Below, one piece after another: positions 1 to 6,097 of a DNA stretch of 8,938 nt; positions within the stretch are counted from its first letter, which is position 1; every line of letters begins with the position of its first letter. A program made the position numbers and the translations under genes. The notes under the pieces are model-generated. The model saw only the letters and a program-made list of their open reading frames with translations, was not told the origin of the DNA and searched no databases. The stretch is from CAVPRW01 sp046727435 [NCBI: bacterium] (GTDB taxonomy: Bacteria > Tectomicrobia > Entotheonellia > J063), in the NCBI GenBank assembly GCA_046727435.1, contig JBKPCR010000221.1, positions 1-8,938 on the forward strand, given 5' to 3'.

Positions 1-78
1 TGTCGTCGGCTCTGGGGGCATGATGTCGACACACAAGCGCCACTCCAGTTCACTCAAGCCCTCGAATCTCCCTGCCAT
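1..78 (-). CDS. IS5-type transposase, N-terminal 26 codons (runs off left edge)
   Basis: The minus strand reads MAGRFEGLSELEWRLCVDIM and then PPEPTT to the window edge. This opening (MAGRFEGLS-LEW, then a PPEP-type segment) is typical of IS5-family DDE transposases of about 250-280 aa, which cut and rejoin the ends of their own insertion sequence. The ATG at 78-76 follows a strong Shine-Dalgarno AAGGAGGA (90-83) at normal spacing. The reading frame is open to base 1, so whether the gene is whole cannot be told. The element's terminal inverted repeat should lie between about 90 and 200, but with only one end visible I could not place it. The family call rests on a short N-terminus recognised from memory. 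Confidence 0.7.
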   Translation of the reverse strand, partial: MAGRFEGLSELEWRLCVDIMPPEPTT

Positions 79-209
79 ACGGTCCTCCTTTCCTGCTGGG
101 AGACAGTATAGCAAGCATGGCATATTAGTGGGATAGATTCATGGTTATTCCTCCGCTACTCAGATGGTTCATCCGCCAACTGTTGCCACACGCGGAATAA
201 GGTGGTTCC

Positions 210-353
210 TCAGGATTCCTGGGGGACATTGTTGTCCATGAGCGTCTCGATCAGAGCATTCACCACCGGACGCGCTTTCGGATTAACGCGGATGGCGTCC
301 ATCAGCATCTTGCAGAACACTTCAATCGAATCATCGTTGATAGTGGTTGACAT
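210..353 (-). CDS. Small hypothetical protein, 47 aa
   Basis: This short ORF starts MSTTINDDSIEVFCKMLMDA and ends VPQES. The ATG at 353-351 is preceded by AAGGAG at 7-nt spacing, a good ribosome binding site. It is the last of four small minus-strand ORFs, 29 nt after the stop of the previous one, so it probably shares their transcript. The sequence looks like a compact helical protein, with two predicted amphipathic helices around residues 8-22 and 29-40 and no membrane segment or signal peptide. I do not recognise a family. It is supported by the ribosome binding site, the co-directional spacing and a protein-like composition, not by homology. Confidence 0.55.
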   Translation of the reverse strand: MSTTINDDSIEVFCKMLMDAIRVNPKARPVVNALIETLMDNNVPQES

Positions 354-382
354 GTCTGCTCCTTAACAGAACATTCCAGTGG

Positions 383-526
383 TTAGGCCGATCCGTCGGG
401 AATCTCCTCAACAATGACCTCGGGTAAATCTTCCTCCCAGCCCTCAAAGGCCCCTTCCTCAAGCAGCTGCTCTGCCATCGCCCGGGCCTCACCTTTATCC
501 TCGGCTTCGAGTTTAAGGAAAAACAA
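383..526 (-). CDS. Small acidic protein, diverged duplicate of the upstream gene (possibly frameshifted start)
   Basis: From a TTG at 526-524 the frame encodes 47 aa, FFLKLEAEDKGEARAMAEQL onward, with a tail WEEDLPEVIVEEIPDGSA. That tail matches the upstream neighbour's WEEDPPEIVSIEILDEPDAP, and the preceding strand-plus-helix region is alike, so the two look like tandem paralogues. The predicted shape is a beta strand, an alpha helix and another strand, vaguely like small DpnD/PcfM-type proteins; that likeness is weak. No ATG exists in this frame. An ATG at 546-544, overlapping the upstream stop, begins MPRRNDVCF and would join this frame if the five-T run near 520 had one more T or if ribosomes slipped back by one. 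The gene may therefore be 383-546 with a frameshift, or a decaying copy. Confidence 0.5.
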   Translation of the reverse strand: MFFLKLEAEDKGEARAMAEQLLEEGAFEGWEEDLPEVIVEEIPDGSA

Positions 527-532
527 ACGTCG

Positions 533-721
533 TTACGACGGGGCATCAGGCTCGTCGAGGATTTCAATGGAGACGATCTCGGGCGGGTCTTCTTCCCACT
601 CCGAGAGCTCGGCCTCATCAAGGGCCGTTGCTTTGATTTCCTCGGTGTCGGCATCGTCCTCGACCTCGAACTCGATAGAGGTGCGTCGAGTGACTTCGAC
701 CTCAACACGGACTCGTTTCAT
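533..721 (-). CDS. Small acidic hypothetical protein, 62 aa
   Basis: The protein starts MKRVRVEVEVTRRTSIEFEV and is strongly acidic in its second half (EWEEDPPEIV near residues 41-50). I chose the ATG at 721-719 over longer upstream options because AAGGAG lies 6 nt before it, and because the extra upstream residues are basic and unlike the rest. The predicted layout is a charged beta strand, a second strand, a helix around 27-40 and a final strand. The downstream ORF at 383-526 is a diverged copy, sharing the WEEDxPE motif and a similar strand-helix run. The start lies 28 nt after the stop of the 72-aa gene upstream, so translation is probably from one operon. No family is assigned; a resemblance to DpnD/PcfM-like small proteins is only suggestive. 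Confidence 0.65.
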   Translation of the reverse strand: MKRVRVEVEVTRRTSIEFEVEDDADTEEIKATALDEAELSEWEEDPPEIVSIEILDEPDAPS

Positions 722-749
722 GCCCCACTCCTTAGAAGACAAGAATCCG

Positions 750-968
750 CTACGGGGCTGGTTCGCCAGAGGGTTCTTCCATGGACCGTTCCAGGGCTCG
801 TTGCCATTGCTGATACAGCCATTCCTGTTCCGCAGGTGAGAGGTGCTGTTCTGCCCATTCGGCAAGTTTCCTAAACCGCACTGGCAGCGGCAGCGCCTCA
901 AATGTATGTAATGCTTCCTCCATGGTGATTATTTTCTCAATTCGTTCCTTGCGAGCCTGCTTATCCAT
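750..968 (-). CDS. Small hypothetical protein, 72 aa, first gene of a four-ORF cluster
   Basis: The protein begins MDKQARKERIEKIITMEEAL and continues with a helical, amphipathic sequence rich in Glu, Gln and Arg, including LAEWAEQHLSPAEQEWLYQQ near residues 35-54, then a Pro/Glu-rich tail. It has no signal peptide or membrane segment. The ATG at 968-966 is preceded by GGGAGGGAAC, a strong Shine-Dalgarno. A candidate extended -10 promoter lies about 43 nt upstream, and a small hairpin overlaps the ribosome binding site. It is the most upstream of four short co-directional ORFs (72, 62, 47 and 47 aa) spaced 6 to 29 nt apart. I do not recognise the family; a regulator or partner of the acidic proteins is conceivable but unproven. 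It ends with TAG. Confidence 0.65.
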   Translation of the reverse strand: MDKQARKERIEKIITMEEALHTFEALPLPVRFRKLAEWAEQHLSPAEQEWLYQQWQRALERSMEEPSGEPAP

Positions 969-973
969 GTTCC

Positions 974-989
974 CTCCCGAGCAAGGGAG
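974..989 (-). promoter_or_regulatory. Small hairpin overlapping the ribosome binding site of the 72-aa gene
   Basis: On the minus strand CTCCC and GGGAG form a 5-bp GC stem around a 6-nt loop (TTGCTC). The 3' arm contains the Shine-Dalgarno of the gene starting at 968. It could lower translation by masking that site. The stem is short and may be chance in GC-rich DNA. Confidence 0.25.
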
Positions 990-1010
990 CTTGGGCGAAG
1001 ATCTGGTTCA

Positions 1011-1038
1011 AGTGTAGCATGAGCACCCTGAGGATGAA
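1011..1038 (-). promoter_or_regulatory. Candidate promoter of the four small ORFs
   Basis: The minus strand carries TTCATC (1038-1033), a 16-nt spacer and TACACT (1016-1011) preceded by TGC, an extended -10 motif. The -10 is about 43 nt before the ATG at 968. The -35 is poor (3 of 6 consensus bases), so the call rests on the extended -10 and position. Confidence 0.3.
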
Positions 1039-1150
1039 CCAGCCGTGCAGCGCACGGCATGGGTGGGCAAAATCACGAGGGAGTTCCTCTGCAGCCGCTT
1101 CGTTTCCTCCCGTGGGGGTGGGTGGAAGTCCCGCGCCCTGCTGCGTTGTG

Positions 1151-1333
1151 GGTTTGCGCGTGCACCCGCCCTTGCTGCGCCATTCGGTGGCGCAGACGCT
1201 GTTGGAGCGGGGGATGACGCTGGAACAGATCCAGAAGTTCCTCGGCCACGCGAAGTTAGAGACCACACAGATTTACGCGGAGTCATCACCAGGGATGATT
1301 AAAGCGAGTTACCAAAGGGCATTAACAGGGTGA
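1151..1333 (+). pseudogene. XerD-like tyrosine recombinase, C-terminal fragment
   Basis: The frame reads VHPPLLRHSVAQTLLERGM, then LEQIQKFLGHAKLETTQIYA, and ends in a helical tail before TGA at 1331-1333. This is the end of a tyrosine recombinase catalytic domain: LLRHS box II with its Arg, the LGH box, and the nucleophile Tyr in TTQIYAES. The box II His two residues before LR is replaced by Pro (CAC to CCC would be one base), so activity is doubtful even if the rest existed. Upstream of about 1150 the same frame no longer looks like a recombinase, so the N-terminal domain and box I Arg are gone. This family cuts and rejoins DNA for integration or integron-like capture. It is a remnant, not a working gene, and differs in sequence from the recombinase pieces at 1980-2112 and 7303-7670. 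Confidence 0.75.
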
Positions 1334-1359
1334 GCCAAGCCATGGTTGCCCCGTGCCTT

Positions 1360-1882
1360 TTACGACAGAACCCCAATCCTCGCCTTGGGAAGTTCTATGG
1401 TCCTGTCGTGGGCGGCTGACGCCTCCCGCGGACCCAGCCGCGACCTGCCGTCAGGCCCCAGACCACGAGCGAGAGGCCGACCGCCAACGGGACGACCGTC
1501 CGTGTGACCTGCGAGCCTAATTCCTCCGGGGGCAGCGTGCCGCACCATGGACATCAGCCCCCACAGGCGTTCATCAACAATCCGGCGCAGATTCGATAAG
1601 TCGATGTTTACGATCGCACCATTGAGAATAGTCCCGGCCGCGACGAGCCCATGGTCGACGTGATTGAGGCCCGCAAAGACCTGTCATACGGCGCCCTCAT
1701 CAGTAATATCCATCACGCTGTGCCCCCCCACCCAGCTCCCGCTCGGCCTGCATGAGCTTGTCCTGAAAGCGGCCGGCGATTGTGACCTCCGCGCCTTCGT
1801 GCCGTGCCAGGCGTGCGGTTGCCAAGCTAATCCCACTGCTCCCACCGATCACCACTACATGTTCACCGTTGAGTTTCATCAC
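1360..1882 (-). pseudogene. Short-chain dehydrogenase/reductase (SDR), frameshifted
   Basis: The first frame begins MKLNGEHVVVIGGSSGISLA and continues ARLARHEGAEVTIAGR, a Rossmann-fold NAD(P)-binding start typical of SDR oxidoreductases; the usual GxxxGIG has its last Gly changed to Ser. After about 55 codons the frame breaks at a G-run (seven Cs on the plus strand, 1723-1729). The next frame continues with MDITDEGAV, a TGA at 1686-1684, then QVFAGLNHVDHGLVAAGTIL and LRRIVDERLWGLMSMVRHAA, again SDR-like. Beyond about 1530 the similarity fades and the active-site YxxxK is not visible; the last open frame ends at TAA 1362-1360. Usual SDRs are about 240-250 aa, so most of the gene length is present but disabled. 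Start ATG 1879-1877, or GTG 1882. Confidence 0.75.
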
Positions 1883-1979
1883 TCTCGCCTTGCGAATGCA
1901 GCAGGGTCAAGTCATGCATAATCGCGCCACCGCAGGCCGAGAGTGCCCGACGCGGCGTCGCTCCAATCACGCCAGCGTG

Positions 1980-2112
1980 TCAATACGCGACCTTCAATGC
2001 TGCCGACTTCGCCGGCCGGCATAAGCCGCCTCCGGTCATATGGCTTTGTGGTTCCAGGATCAGGATGACCCACTGTTCGTTGCACATCTTCAAGCTTGAC
2101 CGCATTCTCCGA
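1980..2112 (-). pseudogene. Tyrosine recombinase C-terminal fragment, copy A
   Basis: The frame reads NAVKLEDVQRTVGHPDPGTT, then KPYDRRRLMPA. This is the end of an integrase catalytic domain, with the GH box and the nucleophile Tyr in PYDRR. A small indel after LMPA shifts to a second frame that ends AKSAALKVAY and TGA at 1982-1980. The same ending, KSAALVVAD, closes the larger pseudogene at 7303-7670, in the same orientation and clearly alike at the DNA level. The two are diverged copies of one recombinase type about 5.3 kb apart. Nothing recognisable of the protein remains upstream of about 2112. Box II (HxxR) is absent. Confidence 0.7.
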
Positions 2113-2260
2113 CTTGGTACGAGCCATACCGCGAAGACCCACGGAATCTTCAGCATCGGCCCAACGGTGTCGCTGTTCCTACGAACACTGAATCTTGTCT
2201 GTCATCGTGGCTTCGCTACTACCCAAGATCGATGGATCTCCTGGGAGCACCGCGTGGTCA

Positions 2261-2289
2261 TTCAAAGTGTACAGCTAACATGATAGAAT
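2261..2289 (+). promoter_or_regulatory. Candidate promoter of the EVE-nuclease gene
   Basis: TTCAAA (2261-2266), a 17-nt spacer and TAGAAT (2284-2289) resemble a housekeeping sigma promoter, matching 4 of 6 and 5 of 6 consensus bases. It lies about 105 nt before the start at 2395, leaving a long leader. The rest of 2113-2394 shows nothing else I can name. Confidence 0.35.
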
Positions 2290-2394
2290 TGCCCATACCG
2301 CCTCGATGTGGATAGCATGAGCTGGCGGAGCGATCGCCGTTCCGAGAGGCATACCAACTCCCGATTCTCGCCTCAGTGACCGCATGAGGTATGG

Positions 2395-3501
2395 ATGATG
2401 TCGATGCGTCAGTATTGGCTGGATCTGTTTACGGGGGCCACCTGGCAAGAGTTCCTCGAGGCCGGCGGAGACATCTCCGGGTTCCGCGAACGACGGTGGA
2501 AGATCGTCCAACAAATCAAGCCTGGCGATTACCTCCTGTGCTACCTCACCGGCGTCTCCCGATGGATCGGCGTGTTGGAAGTGGTCTCGTCCCCCGTCAA
2601 GGATACTAGCCCGATCTGGAAGGATGAAGTGTTTCCCTGCCGGGTACATGTGAAGACCGTGATTACACTCACCCCAGAAACCGCGGTCCCGGTCCTTGAT
2701 CTCCAAGAGCAGCTGACGATCTTTCATCATCTGAAAAGTCCTCTGGCATGGACCGGTCACTTTCGCGGGTCGCCCATGAAATGGAAACCCACCGATGGTG
2801 AGGTCGTCGTTGAGGCGCTCCGCGAGGCGCACAAGCATCCGGTGGTGCGGCCGGTGAGTGCCGCCAAGTTGGCACGGCGACCTCGGGCATTGAACGCTCG
2901 TGTGGGCTCTGTCACCGTTCCCGAGGGCGAGGATGCGCTCGACGGCGAGCTTCAAGCCAGTCAAGTTCCCACCGCACACACCGAGATCCAATGGCTGCTC
3001 CTGAAGTTGGGTCACGAGATGGGATTTGATGTGTGGGTAGCGCGCAATGACCGGAGTCGTGGGGTGGCGGGCCACCAGTTTACGGAGTTGCCCCGCTTGA
3101 AATCTGAACTGCCCCTGCAGTTCGACGACGCCACCAACCGGACCATTGAGCTCATCGATGTCCTTTGGCTGAAGGGCCATGCCATTGTGGCGGCGTTTGA
3201 GATCGAAAGCACCACCTCCATTTACTCAGGGCTGCTCCGCATGTCTGATTTGATTGCCATGCAGCCGAATCTGAATATCCCGCTCTTTCTCGTGGCCCCA
3301 GATGAACGCCGGGAGAGGGTGCTTGTCGAGGTGAACCGCCCAACGTTTACTCGCTTGTCACCACCGTTGGCCGAGGTGTGCCGCTACATCGCCTTTTCTG
3401 CCCTGCGTGAGCGACTGAGCCAAGTGGCGCCGTTCGTGCGCTACCTGAAGCCGGACTTTCTGGACGACCTCTCGGAATCGTGTGAGATCGAAGACGCCTG
3501 A
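2395..3501 (+). CDS. EVE-domain protein with C-terminal PD-(D/E)xK nuclease-like domain
   Basis: Of 368 aa, residues about 5-145 look like an EVE domain (PUA/YTH-like fold): YWLDLFTGATW, then a loop to IKPGDYLLCYLTGVSRWIGV (41-60) and LEVVSSP. Such domains bind modified bases in DNA or RNA and are often joined to restriction or regulatory modules. After a variable linker (150-190), residues 195-320 hold a compact alpha/beta core: E197 in a helix, IDVLWL with D255, then AAFEIESTTSIYSGLLRMSD with E269 and E271, fitting a PD-(D/E)xK-like nuclease in which the usual Lys is replaced. I infer a modification-dependent (type IV-like) nuclease or DNA-defence factor; neither activity is proven. GAGG at 2386-2389 fits starts at 2395, 2398 or 2404, and the domain itself begins at the third Met. 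No partner gene is adjacent. It converges with the dioxygenase gene, 15 bp away. Confidence 0.75.
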   Translation: MMSMRQYWLDLFTGATWQEFLEAGGDISGFRERRWKIVQQIKPGDYLLCYLTGVSRWIGVLEVVSSPVKDTSPIWKDEVFPCRVHVKTVITLTPETAVPVLDLQEQLTIFHHLKSPLAWTGHFRGSPMKWKPTDGEVVVEALREAHKHPVVRPVSAAKLARRPRALNARVGSVTVPEGEDALDGELQASQVPTAHTEIQWLLLKLGHEMGFDVWVARNDRSRGVAGHQFTELPRLKSELPLQFDDATNRTIELIDVLWLKGHAIVAAFEIESTTSIYSGLLRMSDLIAMQPNLNIPLFLVAPDERRERVLVEVNRPTFTRLSPPLAEVCRYIAFSALRERLSQVAPFVRYLKPDFLDDLSESCEIEDA

Positions 3502-3516
3502 GAAGCCTCCGAAGGG

Positions 3517-4527
3517 TCAAGCGGGATCGCGCTGGACCGCGGCATTATAATTGGCATCGTACCACCAGCGTAGGTACTGCTCGTAGGTGATGGGTGGAAA
3601 CTTCGGTGGGTTCTCCGGCCCTTGGCAAGTCGGCAGACAGGCAATCATGGTGTCGATCTGGGGTCCCAGGAAAAAGGGGATGGCGTAGCGGTGCCTGCCA
3701 ACGGGTGGCAGGGCGCGATGCGGGGTGGATTTGAATCGACCATTGGTCCAGCGGTACATCATGTCCCCCGCATTCACGGCAAACGATCCTGGGGTATAGG
3801 GCACCTCGAGCCAGGTGCCAGACGGCATCCGGACCTGCAGGCCCGGCACGTCGGTTTGGGCCAGCAAGGTCAGGAAGTTGGCGTCGGTATGGGGGGCAAT
3901 GCCGAACTGGTTGACCTCGGCCGGCACCGGGGGGTAGTGGGACAGGCGGAACGAAAACTGGCTGTCGGCAAAGGCACGGTCGAAGTATCCCGGCGACAGG
4001 TCAAGCGCCACCGCACAGACCGGGAGCATCCGGCGCGCCAGTGCATCTACGGCCGCGGTATAGTCCAGGACCGTCTCGCGAAACCCCGGCAGGCGGTCGG
4101 GCCATTGGTTCGGCCCCACAAAACGCCGTCCCGACCGGAGCAGCGGGTCGTCCGGCCGGCGCTCGCGTTTGACGAAAAAGGCTTCGTTCAGGTCGGGTTT
4201 ATCGTTCGCGTTGACCTCCGAGGTCCAGACGGCGTACTGGCCCATCGCCATGTAGCCGTTGTTGTGCTCGTTCATCCGCAGCGCCATCTTCGCCTCCAAG
4301 GGCTGATCGTGAAACCGCTTGGCCTCCGCAAAGGTGCGATCGATCAACGCTTGTGCGATCCCATGATTGATGATGGTGAAGAAGCCAATCGTTTCCAGGG
4401 CGTCGCGCAAGGCCGCCGCCGTCGCCTCGAGTGCTCCCGGCACGCCAGCAAAGTATGGCCCGAGGTCGATGACGGGGATGGTGGCATCCGGAACAGCCCG
4501 TGGTGGTAGATCGAGTGATGCGGCCAT
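3517..4527 (-). CDS. Isopenicillin-N-synthase-like 2-oxoglutarate/Fe(II) dioxygenase
   Basis: The 336-aa protein has the two parts of this family. An N-terminal DIOX_N-like region starts IPVIDLGPYF (about residues 17-26) and includes IGFFTIINHGI. A C-terminal double-stranded beta helix carries the iron triad H213 and D215 (APHTDANFLTLL) and H270 (STPHRAL). The 2-oxoglutarate-binding Arg is R280, in RYAIPFF, where Ala replaces the usual Ser of RxS. Family members use 2-oxoglutarate and O2 to hydroxylate, desaturate or cyclise small molecules in the cytoplasm; the substrate is unknown. The ATG at 4527-4525 follows GGAGGGAGG; a 17-codon upstream extension is possible but lacks such a site. The SsuD-like gene lies upstream in the same direction, hinting at oxidation of sulfonates or similar compounds, but 454 bp separate them. 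Confidence 0.85.
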   Translation of the reverse strand: MAASLDLPPRAVPDATIPVIDLGPYFAGVPGALEATAAALRDALETIGFFTIINHGIAQALIDRTFAEAKRFHDQPLEAKMALRMNEHNNGYMAMGQYAVWTSEVNANDKPDLNEAFFVKRERRPDDPLLRSGRRFVGPNQWPDRLPGFRETVLDYTAAVDALARRMLPVCAVALDLSPGYFDRAFADSQFSFRLSHYPPVPAEVNQFGIAPHTDANFLTLLAQTDVPGLQVRMPSGTWLEVPYTPGSFAVNAGDMMYRWTNGRFKSTPHRALPPVGRHRYAIPFFLGPQIDTMIACLPTCQGPENPPKFPPITYEQYLRWWYDANYNAAVQRDPA

Positions 4528-4539
4528 GGGAGGCCTCCC
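4528..4539. repeat. 12-bp perfect palindrome at the dioxygenase ribosome binding site
   Basis: GGGAGGCCTCCC lies directly before the dioxygenase ATG on the minus strand and overlaps its purine-rich ribosome binding region. It could bind a dimeric regulator or fold weakly in RNA, or be chance. Confidence 0.35.
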
Positions 4540-4981
4540 TCCGGAGCAATGGTTGGCAACAGAGATCTGGGACACCATCGTGTGGCGACTCTTGTCACCG
4601 CGGTGCCCGTGAACGCACGTCTACTCTCACCGCGTGGCGACTGGCGGACACCAATGGCCCAGTCATCGATGAGAGCTGCGTGCCGGATGGTTCGCGTGGC
4701 CACGTTCGTATGGCCTGAGAGCGCAACAGGTGCGACCCACTTCATGAGAGTCTTGGTTTCCTATACGTGACACGCAAGGGCGATCACCCTGGCATGCGTC
4801 CTTCGTTACGACGCGAGCACGATGCTGGACGAGGGAGAGGAGCCTCTGAAACGCGTTGGGCCCGATGGCGAGGCGCTCCCCCGCCCGCGACTGCCGATCG
4901 CCCTCTGCCTCGAGGGGACCTTGGCGAATCCGCTCGATCACCGCCACACCGTTGTGCCCTGGAAGAAGACACCACAACCGC
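4528..4981 (-). other. Intergenic stretch with no recognisable gene
   Basis: Several short frames are open here on both strands, but none has a convincing start, ribosome binding site or family resemblance. The longest (minus, 4663-4992) is rich in Arg and Cys and overlaps the neighbouring gene's end. The stretch must hold the promoter of the dioxygenase gene unless it is read from the monooxygenase upstream. It may be decayed coding DNA. Confidence 0.4.
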
Positions 4982-6097
4982 CTATCCCCCACCCTGGTCC
5001 ACTAGCGCTGCGGCCGTGGCCGCACGCAGCCGCGGCACGATCTCCTGGCTCACGCGTCTGCACTCCTCCAGGTGGGGGAACCCTGACAGAATGAACTCAT
5101 CGATACCGAGACGCCAGTAGGCGAGGATCTCGTCGGTCACCTGCTGCGGCGTGCCGACAATGGCGGTCCCACAGTTGACCCGGACCGTGGACAGGCCATT
5201 CCAGAGATGGGCGCCGATCCGATGCTGGGCCACATGTCGCGCTTGGGCCTGCGGTCCCACCATCGGCGTGCCGACCATCACGGCCTGGCGCTGCTGCACA
5301 ACGTGTGGATCCGCATGGGCGATCAGGCTTTCAGCCGCGGCCCAGGCGGCGTCCGGGTCGTCGCGGACCACCAGATGTGTCCGCAAACCAAACGTGAGCG
5401 TCCGACCACAGGCCTGGGCCTGCGCCGTGACCCGCTCAATCCGCGCGGCGATCGGCTCCAGTGGCTCAATCCACATCAAGTACACCTCAGCAAGCCGCGC
5501 CGCCAGAAACTCGGCACGCGGCGAGGCACCCCCTTGATAGACACGCGGTGTGGCCACGGGTGGCGGCGAGCAGCGGGCGCCGCGCAGGGTGATGGAGGTC
5601 CCGTGGAAATCGGTCAGCTCTCCCGTCCACAGGGCCCGACAGGTTCGTATCAGCTCCTCGGCCTGTTCATAGCGCCCCGCGTGGTCGAGCTCCACCCCCA
5701 AACGTTCGAAGTCTCCCGGAATCCCACCAGGCACAAGGTTAATATCCACCCGGCCATGACTGATCTGATCCAGCGTCGCGATCATCTTGGCCAGCAGTCC
5801 GGCGGCGATGAACCCCGGCCGGATGGCAATGAGGAAGCGAATCCGGCTCGTGACTGCGGCCAGGGCCGTGGCCATGGTCCAGGTCTCCGCCAGCGGCGCG
5901 CCTTCATCAAAGAGTCCGTTGACAAAGCGGGTGGGGATCAGCAATGACGAGAATCCCAGCCGCTCCGCCGTCTGCACGACCTCGCGCAAGTAGTTAACGG
6001 TCGGGGCTCGTTCCGCCTGCATGGTGCCTAAGCGAACGCCGTCCCCATCGATCGGAATACACCAGTCGAACCGCGGTTCTGGACGTGCGGCGACCAT
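4982..6097 (-). CDS. SsuD-like FMNH2-dependent monooxygenase (luciferase-like family)
   Basis: The 371-aa protein resembles alkanesulfonate monooxygenase SsuD (E. coli 381 aa), a TIM-barrel enzyme that uses reduced flavin and O2 to release sulfite from sulfonates. Matching segments are FDWCIPIDGDG, LIAIRPGF, ISHGRVDINLVPGG, FGLRTHLVVRDDPDAAW, LWNGLSTVR with GTAIVGTPQQV, and GIDEFILSGFPHLEE. Against known SsuD active-site residues, R226 and H228 correspond to R239 and H241, R297 to R306 and H333 to H342, but Y331 is F340 and no Cys lies where Cys54 is expected (PTRFVNGLFDEGAPLAETW, with a small insertion). Substrate may therefore differ from alkanesulfonates. The ATG at 6097-6095 follows GAGGAGG; 15 extra upstream codons are less likely. 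No flavin reductase or SsuABC transporter is in the window. Stop is TAG. Confidence 0.85.
   Translation of the reverse strand: MVAARPEPRFDWCIPIDGDGVRLGTMQAERAPTVNYLREVVQTAERLGFSSLLIPTRFVNGLFDEGAPLAETWTMATALAAVTSRIRFLIAIRPGFIAAGLLAKMIATLDQISHGRVDINLVPGGIPGDFERLGVELDHAGRYEQAEELIRTCRALWTGELTDFHGTSITLRGARCSPPPVATPRVYQGGASPRAEFLAARLAEVYLMWIEPLEPIAARIERVTAQAQACGRTLTFGLRTHLVVRDDPDAAWAAAESLIAHADPHVVQQRQAVMVGTPMVGPQAQARHVAQHRIGAHLWNGLSTVRVNCGTAIVGTPQQVTDEILAYWRLGIDEFILSGFPHLEECRRVSQEIVPRLRAATAAALVDQGGG

Noticed and set aside
331-708. 125-codon minus-strand frame covering the two acidic genes
   Set aside because: The product is Arg/Ser/Pro-rich low-quality sequence out of frame with the paralogous tails. 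Only the short piece from ATG 546 to the T-run may matter.
2275-3180. Long minus-strand open frame of 301 codons
   Set aside because: It lies opposite the EVE-nuclease gene, lacks a clear ribosome binding site and has no family-like motifs. GC-rich codon bias on the plus strand explains it.
3500-3517. Possible bidirectional terminator between the convergent genes
   Set aside because: The 15-bp gap has no stable stem with a T-run.
3622-4509. Plus-strand open frame opposite the dioxygenase gene
   Set aside because: It is an antisense shadow; the minus strand carries all the dioxygenase motifs.
4663-4745. Minus-strand segment LSGHTNVATRTIRHA, resembling the LGH box of a tyrosine recombinase
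   Set aside because: Only about ten residues match, with no Tyr motif or upstream box II, so it cannot be told from chance.
5207-5947. Plus-strand open frame opposite the SsuD-like gene
   Set aside because: It is an antisense shadow of a well-supported gene.
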